DNA from: CAZUMH01 sp964621645
GTDB lineage: Bacteria > Zhuqueibacterota > QNDG01 > JAGLOF01
Reading direction: 5' to 3'
Assembly (NCBI GenBank): GCA_964621645.1
Contig: CAZUMH010000105.1
Location: 1 to 10,603 of the forward strand
Length of the DNA: 10,603 bases
This document shows, piece after piece, positions 1 through 5,590 of this stretch. The notes beneath the pieces were generated by a model. The model was not told the DNA's origin. It did no database searches and worked only from the letters and a program-made list of their open reading frames with translations. Position 1 is the stretch's first letter. Each line of letters starts with the position of its first letter. Position numbers and translations under genes: made by a program.

Positions 1-101
1 TGCGGTGAAATGATTTGTGTTCATAGGCTTACATGCCTTTCCTGTGGGTATAAATGGCATTAAGATAAAACAATCCAACACCATTCTTTTTAAGAGGGAT
101 A

Positions 102-148
102 GTCGGGTGTCCCATACCGTGTAAGAATAACTCATGTGGCATGCTCTT
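102..148 (+). repeat. Diverged intergenic repeat, copy A
   Basis: This 47-base stretch aligns without gaps to positions 603-649 with 36 of 47 identities, and 8 of the 11 differences are transitions. The best conserved blocks are GTCGGGyGTCCC at the left and TAACTyATGTGG at the right. A hairpin (TCATGTG at 132-138 with CACATGA at 152-158) overlaps its right end. It lies about 70 bases before the VOC gene. It could be a small dispersed repeat or a shared regulatory element, and the sequence alone does not decide. The remaining DNA from 1 to 217 shows no gene and no convincing promoter pair. Confidence 0.6.
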
Positions 149-217
149 CAGCACATGACCTTCCAGAAGGAAAATGATCTCCAGGCGGAACATCGTTGAT
201 AATTAAAGGAAAAAATT

Positions 218-562
218 ATGCAAATATACTACCTTGAAATAGTAACCACGGAAGTCGACGCGGTGTGCGCTGCCTATGCTGCAGCGGATGGTATACAGTT
301 CGGTAAACCGGTGGCCGGGCTTGGCAATGCCCGCACAGCTGCCCTGCGAGGAGGCGGGCTTGTGGGGGTGCGGGCGCCTATGGGTGAGGTTGAGGAACCG
401 GTTGTGCGGCCTTACTGGCTGGTGGACGACATCGAAGCGGCAGTCGCCGCTGCGGTGGAGTCGGGCGGAGAAATCGCCCACCCGCCCATGGATATTCCCG
501 ACTACGGCACCTTCGCGATCTACATTCACGGGGGCGTTCAGCACGGCCTCTGGCAGCTTTAG
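218..562 (+). CDS. VOC superfamily (glyoxalase/bleomycin-resistance fold) protein
   Basis: This encodes a 114-residue protein, the usual size of a single-chain vicinal oxygen chelate (VOC) protein built from two beta-alpha-beta-beta-beta modules. What is seen: an N-terminal strand (MQIYYLEIVT), an alanine-rich helix, a first module ending in GGGLVGVRAPMG, a second module opening with PYWLVDDIEAAV followed by a helix and EIAHPPMDIPDYG, and a last strand ending QHGLWQL. That second-module layout is typical of VOC proteins annotated as glyoxalase-like or hydroxylase-like. The substrate cannot be told, and VOC members range from metal enzymes to resistance proteins without catalysis. The ATG at 218 is preceded by AAAGGA at 205-210. 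An antisense frame over the gene looks like a codon-bias shadow. The fold is fairly sure; the function is not. Confidence 0.85.
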   Translation: MQIYYLEIVTTEVDAVCAAYAAADGIQFGKPVAGLGNARTAALRGGGLVGVRAPMGEVEEPVVRPYWLVDDIEAAVAAAVESGGEIAHPPMDIPDYGTFAIYIHGGVQHGLWQL

Positions 563-602
563 GCGCGAATCATCCATATGCAGGATCCAAAAAGATGAAA
601 GC

Positions 603-649
603 GTCGGGCGTCCCCTGCTGTTTAGAAATAACTTATGTGGTCTACTCTT
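603..649 (+). repeat. Diverged intergenic repeat, copy B
   Basis: This is the partner of positions 102-148 (36 of 47 identical, no gaps). It ends directly against the Shine-Dalgarno site (AAGGAGG, 651-657) of the small membrane protein gene at 664. Its position before a gene is like that of copy A, which makes a shared transcriptional or RNA-level signal possible as well as a degenerate mobile repeat. Confidence 0.6.
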
Positions 650-663
650 TAAGGAGGTCGATC

Positions 664-834
664 ATGGGAGAGAATATAGAAAGTAAAGAAAAGGAAACAA
701 CTGTACAAAAAATTGGATTTTATATCTTTGTTATTGGTATGATAGGGTTTTTTATTGGTGTTTTTCATATTGCGGGATTTTTGTGGGCACTTTTTGGTAT
801 TAGCGGTAAATCACGGTTTGCCTCGGAATATTAA
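664..834 (+). CDS. Small membrane protein of unknown family (56 aa)
   Basis: The predicted product has a charged N-terminal segment of about 16 residues rich in Glu and Lys (MGENIESKEKETTVQK). About 30 hydrophobic residues follow (roughly 17-46), with several Gly and aromatic positions, and then a short polar tail ending FASEY. That hydrophobic stretch could be one long membrane helix or a tight hairpin of two. The start at 664 is chosen because a strong AAGGAGG (651-657) sits six bases upstream. An in-frame ATG at 595 would run through repeat copy B and has no good ribosome site. The gene is clearly AT-richer than the VOC and peptidase genes around it. The family is not recognised, and no function is proposed beyond probable inner-membrane location. 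Confidence 0.65.
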   Translation: MGENIESKEKETTVQKIGFYIFVIGMIGFFIGVFHIAGFLWALFGISGKSRFASEY

Positions 835-870
835 ATCCGGGCCGCTGTTTTAATTCCTGTTGGGCTTGGC

Positions 871-1083
871 ATGAATCTATTAGGCAACTTAATGGGTGAA
901 AGAAAGAAGAAAAAGCAAAGCAGTGACGCAGGACTGTCTCGGGAAGAGTATTGTCCAACTTGTACTCAGTTCAATACAAGTATTGGAGTTTGTTCAAAAT
1001 TCAAAGTAAATATAAGCAGCCATCCAAAACAATTTATCAAAAAATGCTCGGCGAATTATTATGAACAAATCGAGAATGAATAA
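871..1083 (+). CDS. Small four-cysteine protein, probable metal-binding (70 aa)
   Basis: The product starts with a short segment and a basic patch (ERKKKK, about residues 10-15). A compact region follows with cysteines at 28, 31, 41 and 59, arranged CPTC, then GVC, then KKC. Paired cysteines followed by two spaced single ones suggest a zinc or iron-sulfur site, although four disulfide-forming cysteines cannot be excluded. There is no signal peptide. The gene follows the small membrane protein by 36 bases on the same strand and shares its AT-rich composition, so the two may be co-transcribed. The start is uncertain: ATG 871 has only a weak GGG-type upstream site, and ATG 892 (residue 8) has AGG at a reasonable distance. 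The family is not named. Confidence 0.6.
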   Translation: MNLLGNLMGERKKKKQSSDAGLSREEYCPTCTQFNTSIGVCSKFKVNISSHPKQFIKKCSANYYEQIENE

Positions 1084-1197
1084 ATCGTCGTTATCATAAA
1101 GGCTTATCAACTCTGCGGGGACTCATACCCCTGCGGTGTGGTAGTCAACTGATGATGAGGAGAACATAGGGGCCTGTAATCGCACGGAATGGAAAGA

Positions 1198-1254
1198 TTG
1201 GAACTTTTGATTAATATATCAATATAATATTCTGTGTTCTATACTGTATATAAA
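1198..1254 (+). promoter_or_regulatory. Putative promoter region with a TTGAT-N6-ATCAA dyad
   Basis: This is a strongly AT-rich stretch holding a perfect -10 hexamer, TATAAT, at 1223-1228. The best -35 candidate is TTGGAA at 1198-1203, but the 19-base spacer is longer than the usual 17. Further -10-like words occur at 1240-1245 (TATACT) and 1247-1252. An inverted repeat, TTGAT at 1207-1211 and ATCAA at 1218-1222, lies between the proposed -35 and -10 and would suit a repressor operator. This is the likeliest origin of transcription for the M1 peptidase and the possible leader ORF. Assignment is by eye only. Confidence 0.35.
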
Positions 1255-1331
1255 CAACTCGTATGCCAATTTCCCGACTCAACAAATGCCGGGCCAGGTT
1301 CATAGGAACGTAAGTAATAATCAGGAGGAAG

Positions 1332-1436
1332 ATGGAGCACCGGCCCATCCCACAAGATTTTGTTGCAGATAGTGTAAATCATTTTCCCTGCAACACCGTA
1401 TACCAATGCATATCTGGTACGATCCTTTATCCTTAA
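1332..1436 (+). CDS. Possible 34-codon leader ORF upstream of the M1 peptidase
   Basis: An ATG at 1332 follows AGGAGG at 1323-1328 (only three bases between, shorter than ideal). It opens a frame of 34 codons ending in TAA at 1434-1436, 17 bases before the peptidase ATG. The predicted peptide begins MEHRPIPQDFVAD and has two cysteines. It has no signal peptide, membrane helix or obvious run of one amino acid of the kind used in attenuation. Its placement would allow translational coupling to the peptidase gene. It may equally be a chance frame. Confidence 0.25.
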   Translation: MEHRPIPQDFVADSVNHFPCNTVYQCISGTILYP

Positions 1437-1453
1437 TTATCCGGAGGTCCACC

Positions 1454-3715
1454 ATGCAAAGCAAGAAAATCGTAACGGCGCTACTGCTCATCCTGTTTGC
1501 CATAACCATGGCAAGTTTCGCCCAGGAAAACCAAAATCCCTTTCGGCAGCTGGGACAGCTGCTGCCGTCGCCCAATGCCTACCGGTCCGCTTCCGGGGCG
1601 CCCGGTCCGGAATACTGGCAGCAGCGCGCCGATTACGACATCACTGTCCGCCTTGATGAAAACGCCAAGCGCATATCCGGCAAAGAAACAATTACCTATC
1701 ATAACAACTCTCCGCAGCCGCTTGATTTTCTCTGGGTTCAGCTCGATCAGAATCTCATGGCCGAGAATTCACTGACTGCACAAACACGGAGTCAGACGCT
1801 TTCTGAAAGAATGTCTATGAACCAAATCAGCCGAATGCAGCAGACATTCGACGGCGGATTCAAAATTACATCGCTAAAGGACAAAAGCGGTAAAAACCTT
1901 AATTATACCGTTGTGAATACGATGATGCGGGTGGATCTGAATGAGACCCTGCGTCCCGGCCGTTCATGTACCTTAAATATTGACTATTCATATTTGATTA
2001 ACAACGAGGGGATCATGGGCGGAAGGTCCGGCTATCTCGAAAGCGAGCAAGACAGCAGCCTCGTTTTTGCCATAGCCCAGTTCTATCCGCGCATGGCAGT
2101 GTATGATGATGTCAGAGGATGGCATCACCAGCAGTATCTCGGCAGCGGTGAATTCGCCCTTGAGTTCGGAAATTTCCACGTCAGCATAACGGTGCCCGCT
2201 GATTATATCGTGGGCGCCACCGGCGCCCTGCAGAATCCCTCCGAAGTACTATCCACGACTCAGAGAAAACAACTGGATAAAGCCTGGAAATCGACGAACA
2301 GCACCGTGCTCATCGTGGATGAAGCGTCGGCTGTGAAAAATGGAAAATCCAAATCCGACAGGCAGAAAACCTGGGTGTTCAAAGCGGAGAACGTCAGAGA
2401 TTTCGCGTTCGTCACCTCCCGGAACTTTATCTGGGATGCCATGGCGGTACCGCTGAAAACCCATACCGTGCTGGCCATGTCCTATTATACCAAAGACGGC
2501 AATCCCATGTGGGGGAAATTTTCCACCAAAGCGCTGGCACACGCAATCAGGTTCTATTCAAACTATACCTTTGAATACCCCTACTCCAAAGCCATCTCGG
2601 CAGAGGTCGGCCGCGGCGGCGGCATGGAATATCCTATGCTCGCGTTCAACGGCGGAAAATCCAATCCCGACGGTACCTACTCGGTATGGGCGAAAAAAGG
2701 CCTGGTGGGTGTCGTCATTCATGAATTCGGGCATAATTTCTTTCCTATGACAGTAAATTCTGATGAGCGGCAGTGGGGATGGATGGATGAAGGCATGAAC
2801 ACCTTTGTGGAATATATGGCTGAAGAAGCATGGAGCAGGACCTTCAACAGTTCCAACGGTCCGGCCTATACCAGTGTCCGGAATCCGGCATACACGCAAG
2901 CGAGCAATATGCCGGATAATCCGATCATGACCGGCAGCGATATCGATCCGGGATACGGCTATAACGCGTACACGAAAACATCGGCCGGACTGACCATACT
3001 GAGAGAAACGATTCTGGGCCGAAAGCTGTTTGATTTTGCCTTTAAAACCTATGCGAAACGCTGGAAATTCAAACGTCCTGAACCGGCTGATTTTTTCCGT
3101 ACCATGGAAGACGCTTCCGGTGTGGATCTCGACTGGTTCTGGCAGGGATGGTTCTTTTCCACGGATAAAGTCGACCTCGCTATCGATAAGGTAACCTGGT
3201 ATCGCATCAGGCAGCCGGGAGATCCCGTTGAAGATGAGAGAGCGAATAATAATATCACCAAGATCCGGAATAGGACCGCGATTGCTGAAACCGCGGTAGA
3301 GAAAGACACGACGCTGCTGGATAAATATGACAGAGCCGGGTATGTAGGCGAAGATCAGCAGGCGCTGAAAAAATTTATGGGTACGTTATCTGAAGAGGAC
3401 GGTGCCCTGGTCGCGAAGGGGTACAACTACTATCAGATAGACATCAAGAATAATGACGGGATGATCATGCCCGTGATCTTAAAATTCGAATTCGAGGACG
3501 GTTCGGAAGATGTGCTAAGAATTCCCGTTCAGATATGGCGCATGAATACCAAACAGTGCAGTAAAGTCTATATCACGGAGAAAACCGTGAAAAATGTCAC
3601 CCTCGATCCTTATTATGAGACCGCTGACATTGACACGAACAACAATACCTGGACCGTTTCCGGTCCTCCCTCATTGATCGATCTGAGCAGGGGAAGAAGA
3701 ACCTTCCGGTATTAA
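1454..3715 (+). CDS. Exported M1 family zinc metallopeptidase (aminopeptidase-like)
   Basis: The 753-residue product should remove N-terminal residues from peptides outside the cytoplasm. Residues 1-23 form a signal peptide: basic MQSKK, a Leu/Ile core, then a SFA site before QEN. An N-terminal beta domain follows, then the M1 core. The substrate-binding GAMEN-type motif reads GGMEY at 389-393. The zinc site is HEFGH at 423-427 plus E446 in WMDEG, giving exactly HExxH-x18-E. Y506 in NAYTK fits the transition-state-stabilising tyrosine. The C-terminal region ends in a beta-rich segment carrying DPYYETADID. Length and layout match secreted M1 peptidases common in Bacteroidota and related phyla. 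No sorting domain is evident. The start at 1454 is chosen for GGAGG at 1443-1447 and for the signal peptide; ATG 1406 would bury the latter. All catalytic residues are present, so activity is expected; specificity is unknown. Confidence 0.95.
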   Translation: MQSKKIVTALLLILFAITMASFAQENQNPFRQLGQLLPSPNAYRSASGAPGPEYWQQRADYDITVRLDENAKRISGKETITYHNNSPQPLDFLWVQLDQNLMAENSLTAQTRSQTLSERMSMNQISRMQQTFDGGFKITSLKDKSGKNLNYTVVNTMMRVDLNETLRPGRSCTLNIDYSYLINNEGIMGGRSGYLESEQDSSLVFAIAQFYPRMAVYDDVRGWHHQQYLGSGEFALEFGNFHVSITVPADYIVGATGALQNPSEVLSTTQRKQLDKAWKSTNSTVLIVDEASAVKNGKSKSDRQKTWVFKAENVRDFAFVTSRNFIWDAMAVPLKTHTVLAMSYYTKDGNPMWGKFSTKALAHAIRFYSNYTFEYPYSKAISAEVGRGGGMEYPMLAFNGGKSNPDGTYSVWAKKGLVGVVIHEFGHNFFPMTVNSDERQWGWMDEGMNTFVEYMAEEAWSRTFNSSNGPAYTSVRNPAYTQASNMPDNPIMTGSDIDPGYGYNAYTKTSAGLTILRETILGRKLFDFAFKTYAKRWKFKRPEPADFFRTMEDASGVDLDWFWQGWFFSTDKVDLAIDKVTWYRIRQPGDPVEDERANNNITKIRNRTAIAETAVEKDTTLLDKYDRAGYVGEDQQALKKFMGTLSEEDGALVAKGYNYYQIDIKNNDGMIMPVILKFEFEDGSEDVLRIPVQIWRMNTKQCSKVYITEKTVKNVTLDPYYETADIDTNNNTWTVSGPPSLIDLSRGRRTFRY

Positions 3716-3725
3716 CATTTGTCAG

Positions 3726-3748
3726 GGGAAGGCCTATAGCCGCTTCCC
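3726..3748 (+). terminator. Hairpin just after the M1 peptidase gene
   Basis: GGGAAG at 3726-3731 pairs with CTTCCC at 3743-3748, eleven bases after the peptidase stop codon, and inner GC pairs are possible. No T-run follows, so it is at best an imperfect intrinsic terminator; it could instead protect the mRNA 3' end. Confidence 0.35.
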
Positions 3749-3801
3749 GTTGGAAAGATAAGTGGATAAGCAACTTCGTATAAAAGCTCGTGATATTGCA
3801 G

Positions 3802-3845
3802 GTGCCGGGACGGATACATGGAATTATTTACAAACGTCCCGGCAC
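3802..3845 (+). repeat. Perfect 11-bp inverted repeat with 22-base loop
   Basis: GTGCCGGGACG (3802-3812) is exactly repaired by CGTCCCGGCAC (3835-3845). It is followed by GCTTTCTCC, which has only a short T stretch. It may act as a second terminator of the peptidase gene. However, the right arm and flank (TCCCGGCACGCTTT, 3837-3850) recur exactly in inverted orientation at 5354-5367, which points to a repeat element rather than a one-off terminator. Confidence 0.6.
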
Positions 3846-3901
3846 GCTTTCTCCGTCTATCTGACCTGTTATTCAATCCGTCTTTGAAAGGCGAAATCTC
3901 C

Positions 3902-4117
3902 ATGAAATGCATGCATTGCGGTTCGGAAAATGTGATTCAGAATATCGTGGTTGGTCAGCAGACCGATGTGAGCCCCATCGGTCTGAAATACCGGAAGGCC
4001 AGAATCTTCTACGGGGCGGAGCAGATGTATGCGGATCTATGCAGAAACTGCGGCACCGTCGTAAGGCAATACGTGGAAAACCCGGACCGGGATTGGGATA
4101 TCAGACATGAGGCATAG
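3902..4117 (+). CDS. Small zinc-ribbon protein (71 aa)
   Basis: The product carries two CxxC knuckles, C3/C6 in KCMHCGSEN and C47/C50 in LCRNCGTVVR, about 40 residues apart. This is the pattern of a zinc ribbon that folds as a beta finger around one zinc ion. The region between is polar with several Tyr and Arg, and the tail is acidic. Such small ribbons are often nucleic-acid or protein adaptors, but nothing here fixes a partner. The start is placed at 3902 because AAAGGCG lies just upstream and the first knuckle begins at residue 3. An in-frame ATG at 3818 lies inside the loop of the inverted repeat at 3802-3845 and would add a tail with no features. A good intrinsic terminator follows, so this is probably a single-gene unit or the end of one. 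Confidence 0.8.
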   Translation: MKCMHCGSENVIQNIVVGQQTDVSPIGLKYRKARIFYGAEQMYADLCRNCGTVVRQYVENPDRDWDIRHEA

Positions 4118-4153
4118 TGTCAACAGGCAGAACTGAGGAGATGACCGGTGCGG

Positions 4154-4176
4154 CATGCTCTTTCGAGCATGTTTTT
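4154..4176 (+). terminator. Rho-independent terminator after the zinc-ribbon gene
   Basis: CATGCTC (4154-4160) and GAGCATG (4165-4171) form a perfect 7-bp stem with a TTTC loop, followed at once by TTTTT (4172-4176). This is the clearest intrinsic terminator in the window, 36 bases past the zinc-ribbon stop codon. Its left arm is part of a word, TGyGGCATGCTC, also found at 135-146 and 5318-5329. Confidence 0.85.
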
Positions 4177-4252
4177 CCATACTCAGGCTTGTGGAATCAT
4201 GTTCAATGATAGCGAACAAAGGCATTTCACGTAATATACTATACCAAACAAG

Positions 4253-4951
4253 ATGAACAGGGAAATAACAGATAAAATCAACCGGATATGCGACAGTGAT
4301 AATTACCTGGTGGGATACGCCTCCCTGGCAGGACTTCTTCGGCAAAAATGGGATGGATACACCTTCGGTATTTCCCTCGCTCGAAAACTTGATTCCGAAA
4401 TTATCGATACCATAATCAATGGACCGACCCTGCAATACTATCATCTGTATAACGAGATTAACGCCGAATTAAATAACAAATCCGAAGAGATTGCCGCCCT
4501 GCTGAATAACAATCATATCGATGCGGTTTCGATAAAGGCGACGGTCACCGATGACGAACTGGATGATGAGTATAAAAATACCTTGAGATATTCACTGTCT
4601 CATAAAATGGTGGCGACTCGTGCCGGTCTTGGCTGGATAGGGAAAAGCGATCTGTTAATAACACACGCGCTTGGACCGCGGGTAAGACTCGCCAGTATTT
4701 TAACCAGGGAACCTGTTTCGACAAGCGGTATACCGATTACAGAAAGCTTATGCGGAAACTGCAATGTCTGTATCACAGCTTGTCCGGCGAACGCGGCAAT
4801 TGATACGCTGTGGAATATCAACCGTGACAGAGACGATTATTTTAATCCGTTTAAATGCCGCCGCTATGCCGTAAAATTATCCGAAGAGAATTTTAAAAAA
4901 CGAATCAGTATTTGTGGGATCTGCATCGCCGTTTGTCCCGTAGGGAAATAA
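4253..4951 (+). CDS. QueG-like double [4Fe-4S] cluster protein, probably not a true epoxyqueuosine reductase
   Basis: The 232-residue cytoplasmic protein has the QueG-type middle block AGLGWIGKSDLLI followed by GPRVRLASILT, then a ferredoxin-like region. Cluster ligands are complete: C167, C170, C173 and C177 (CGNCNVCITACP), then C202, C221, C224 and C228 (CGICIAVCP). The chain stops four residues after the last cysteine. Genuine epoxyqueuosine reductases are longer and carry a DSxPxxER-type segment with the catalytic aspartate just before AGLGW. Here that place reads LRYSLSHKMVATR, with no such motif. It is therefore more likely a redox relative of unknown substrate. The only usable start, ATG 4253, has no Shine-Dalgarno site. 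A -10-like TATACT at 4235-4240 lies so close that the message may be nearly leaderless. No queuosine or tRNA gene is adjacent. Confidence 0.85.
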   Translation: MNREITDKINRICDSDNYLVGYASLAGLLRQKWDGYTFGISLARKLDSEIIDTIINGPTLQYYHLYNEINAELNNKSEEIAALLNNNHIDAVSIKATVTDDELDDEYKNTLRYSLSHKMVATRAGLGWIGKSDLLITHALGPRVRLASILTREPVSTSGIPITESLCGNCNVCITACPANAAIDTLWNINRDRDDYFNPFKCRRYAVKLSEENFKKRISICGICIAVCPVGK

Positions 4952-4957
4952 TATATC

Positions 4958-4981
4958 TCAGGCAGGAAGTATTTTGCCTGA
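4958..4981 (+). terminator. Hairpin after the QueG-like gene
   Basis: TCAGGCA (4958-4964) pairs perfectly with TGCCTGA (4975-4981) around a ten-base loop, seven bases after the stop codon. No T-run follows, so terminator function is uncertain. Confidence 0.4.
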
Positions 4982-5071
4982 AGTGCCTAGTTACGTGCGG
5001 ATGGTTTCTCCTGATCCCTCAGATCCGACGATTCAATTCACTCCGAATAATTAAGGAAAGGAGACAAGACC

Positions 5072-5278
5072 ATGAAAATCAAGAAAAATATGGGAACGCT
5101 CGACCGGATCATCCGACTGGTGCTGGCCATCGTGATAGCGATTCTGTACTTTAGGTGCGTCCTCACCGGATGGCTGGCTATCATCCTCGGCATTCTGGCG
5201 ATAATCTTTGTTCTCACAAGTCTGGCTGGTGTCTGTCTGCTGTATATGCCGTTTGGGGTTTCAACATGTAAAAAATGA
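5072..5278 (+). CDS. YgaP-like / DUF2892 family inner-membrane protein (68 aa)
   Basis: This small integral membrane protein opens with the family signature NMGTLDRIIRLVLA. Two hydrophobic helices follow (about residues 15-32 and 34-53), and it closes with GVCLLYMPFGVSTCK, the usual end of DUF2892 proteins. The length matches free-standing members. The same domain occurs at the C-terminus of some rhodanese proteins such as YgaP, which links the family loosely to sulfur chemistry; no rhodanese is present here. Cysteines at 29, 55 and 66 are visible. ATG 5072 follows AAAGGAG at 5057-5063 at good spacing. The gene stands alone between two intergenic regions. Family assignment is confident; the physiological role of such short members is not established. 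Confidence 0.88.
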   Translation: MKIKKNMGTLDRIIRLVLAIVIAILYFRCVLTGWLAIILGILAIIFVLTSLAGVCLLYMPFGVSTCKK

Positions 5279-5296
5279 TCCCTGGTGATGCCTGCC

Positions 5297-5329
5297 TCCC
5301 ACTGTGCAAAAAATTTGTGTGGCATGCTC
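5297..5329 (+). repeat. Shorter repeat related to copy A
   Basis: It begins TCCCA and ends TGTGGCATGCTC, as does positions 110-146 (37 bases there, 33 here). The middle is similar (CTGTGC against CCGTGT, then an A-rich stretch) but needs gaps. The 12-base end word is exact; the overall relationship is weaker than that of copies A and B. Confidence 0.4.
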
Positions 5330-5343
5330 AAAAAAACATCTCC

Positions 5344-5367
5344 TCCCGGAATTAAAGCGTGCCGGGA
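5344..5367 (-). repeat. Hairpin overlapping an inverted copy of the 3837-3850 element
   Basis: TCCCGG (5344-5349) pairs with CCGGGA (5362-5367). On the minus strand, 5367-5354 reads TCCCGGCACGCTTT, identical to 3837-3850. Upstream flanks also resemble each other: TTATTCACGA here against TTATTTACAAACG there. This suggests a second, diverged copy of one element in the opposite orientation. Confidence 0.45.
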
Positions 5368-5420
5368 TCGTGAATAACAGTCCGTAAATCGACAGCAATA
5401 CGGATGAGGAGTATGAAATC

Positions 5421-5507
5421 ATGACAATAGTTGTTGACGGGACAGAAATCACCGGTCCCCGCGTCCGCATCCTGATCGGCGGAGGCGGTGTTTCTATTGA
5501 CCGATGA
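5421..5507 (+). CDS. Possible 28-codon ORF in the GH47 leader
   Basis: An ATG at 5421 lies nine bases after GAGGAG (5406-5411), an acceptable Shine-Dalgarno spacing. The frame gives a 28-residue peptide, MTIVVDGTEITGP followed by a short hydrophobic stretch with four consecutive Gly codons, ending at TGA 5505-5507. The 10-bp hairpin at 5509-5535 starts two bases after the stop. It could be a leader peptide, a microprotein or chance. Confidence 0.25.
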   Translation: MTIVVDGTEITGPRVRILIGGGGVSIDR

Positions 5508-5508
5508 G

Positions 5509-5535
5509 AGAGGATGGGTCACAATCCCGTCCTCT
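5509..5535 (+). promoter_or_regulatory. Strong leader hairpin upstream of GH47
   Basis: AGAGGATGGG (5509-5518) pairs with CCCGTCCTCT (5526-5535) over ten pairs, one a T-G wobble, with a seven-base loop. The following bases are AAAACTTC, so it lacks the T-run of an intrinsic terminator for this strand. It lies about 40 bases before the GH47 Shine-Dalgarno site and may be a leader RNA structure. Confidence 0.45.
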
Positions 5536-5590
5536 AAAACTTCAGCACTAGATTCTGAAATTTACCAATCCAGAAGAAGGAGATAAATCG

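Larger units (their letters stand above)
1084..1453. other. 370-bp intergenic region before the M1 peptidase
   Basis: No long gene is supported here. It contains a weak GC hairpin near 1115-1132 (GCGGGG against CCCC-T-GC) that may end the upstream pair. An AT-rich promoter-like tract at about 1198-1254, a short ORF with a Shine-Dalgarno site (1332-1436) and the ribosome site of the peptidase gene follow. A minus-strand frame crossing 1321-1575 has no supporting features and is treated as a shadow. Confidence 0.6.
5279..5590. other. 312-bp intergenic region before the GH47 gene
   Basis: There is no long gene. From left to right it holds a repeat related to copy A (5297-5329), a run of seven A, a TCCCGG/CCGGGA hairpin (5344-5367) overlapping an inverted copy of the 3837-3850 word, a possible 28-codon ORF (5421-5507), a strong hairpin (5509-5535) and the GH47 ribosome site. 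No convincing -35/-10 pair was found by eye. Confidence 0.6.

Noticed and set aside
203..577. Minus-strand frame (124 codons) covering the VOC gene
   Set aside because: It lies almost exactly opposite a recognisable VOC protein, has an Arg/His-rich composition and no recognisable motif.
1115..1150. Possible further copy of the 102-148 repeat (CATACC followed by TGTGG)
   Set aside because: Only short words match and a large gap is needed; this is within what chance would give.
3818..3901. Upstream extension of the zinc-ribbon gene starting at ATG 3818
   Set aside because: The extra 28 codons lie in the inverted repeat and its flank. The internal ATG at 3902 has the better ribosome site and begins right at the first zinc knuckle.
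4167..4252. Standard promoter for the QueG-like gene
   Set aside because: A -10-like TATACT is present at 4235-4240, but no -35 hexamer lies at a usual distance, so no promoter feature is listed.
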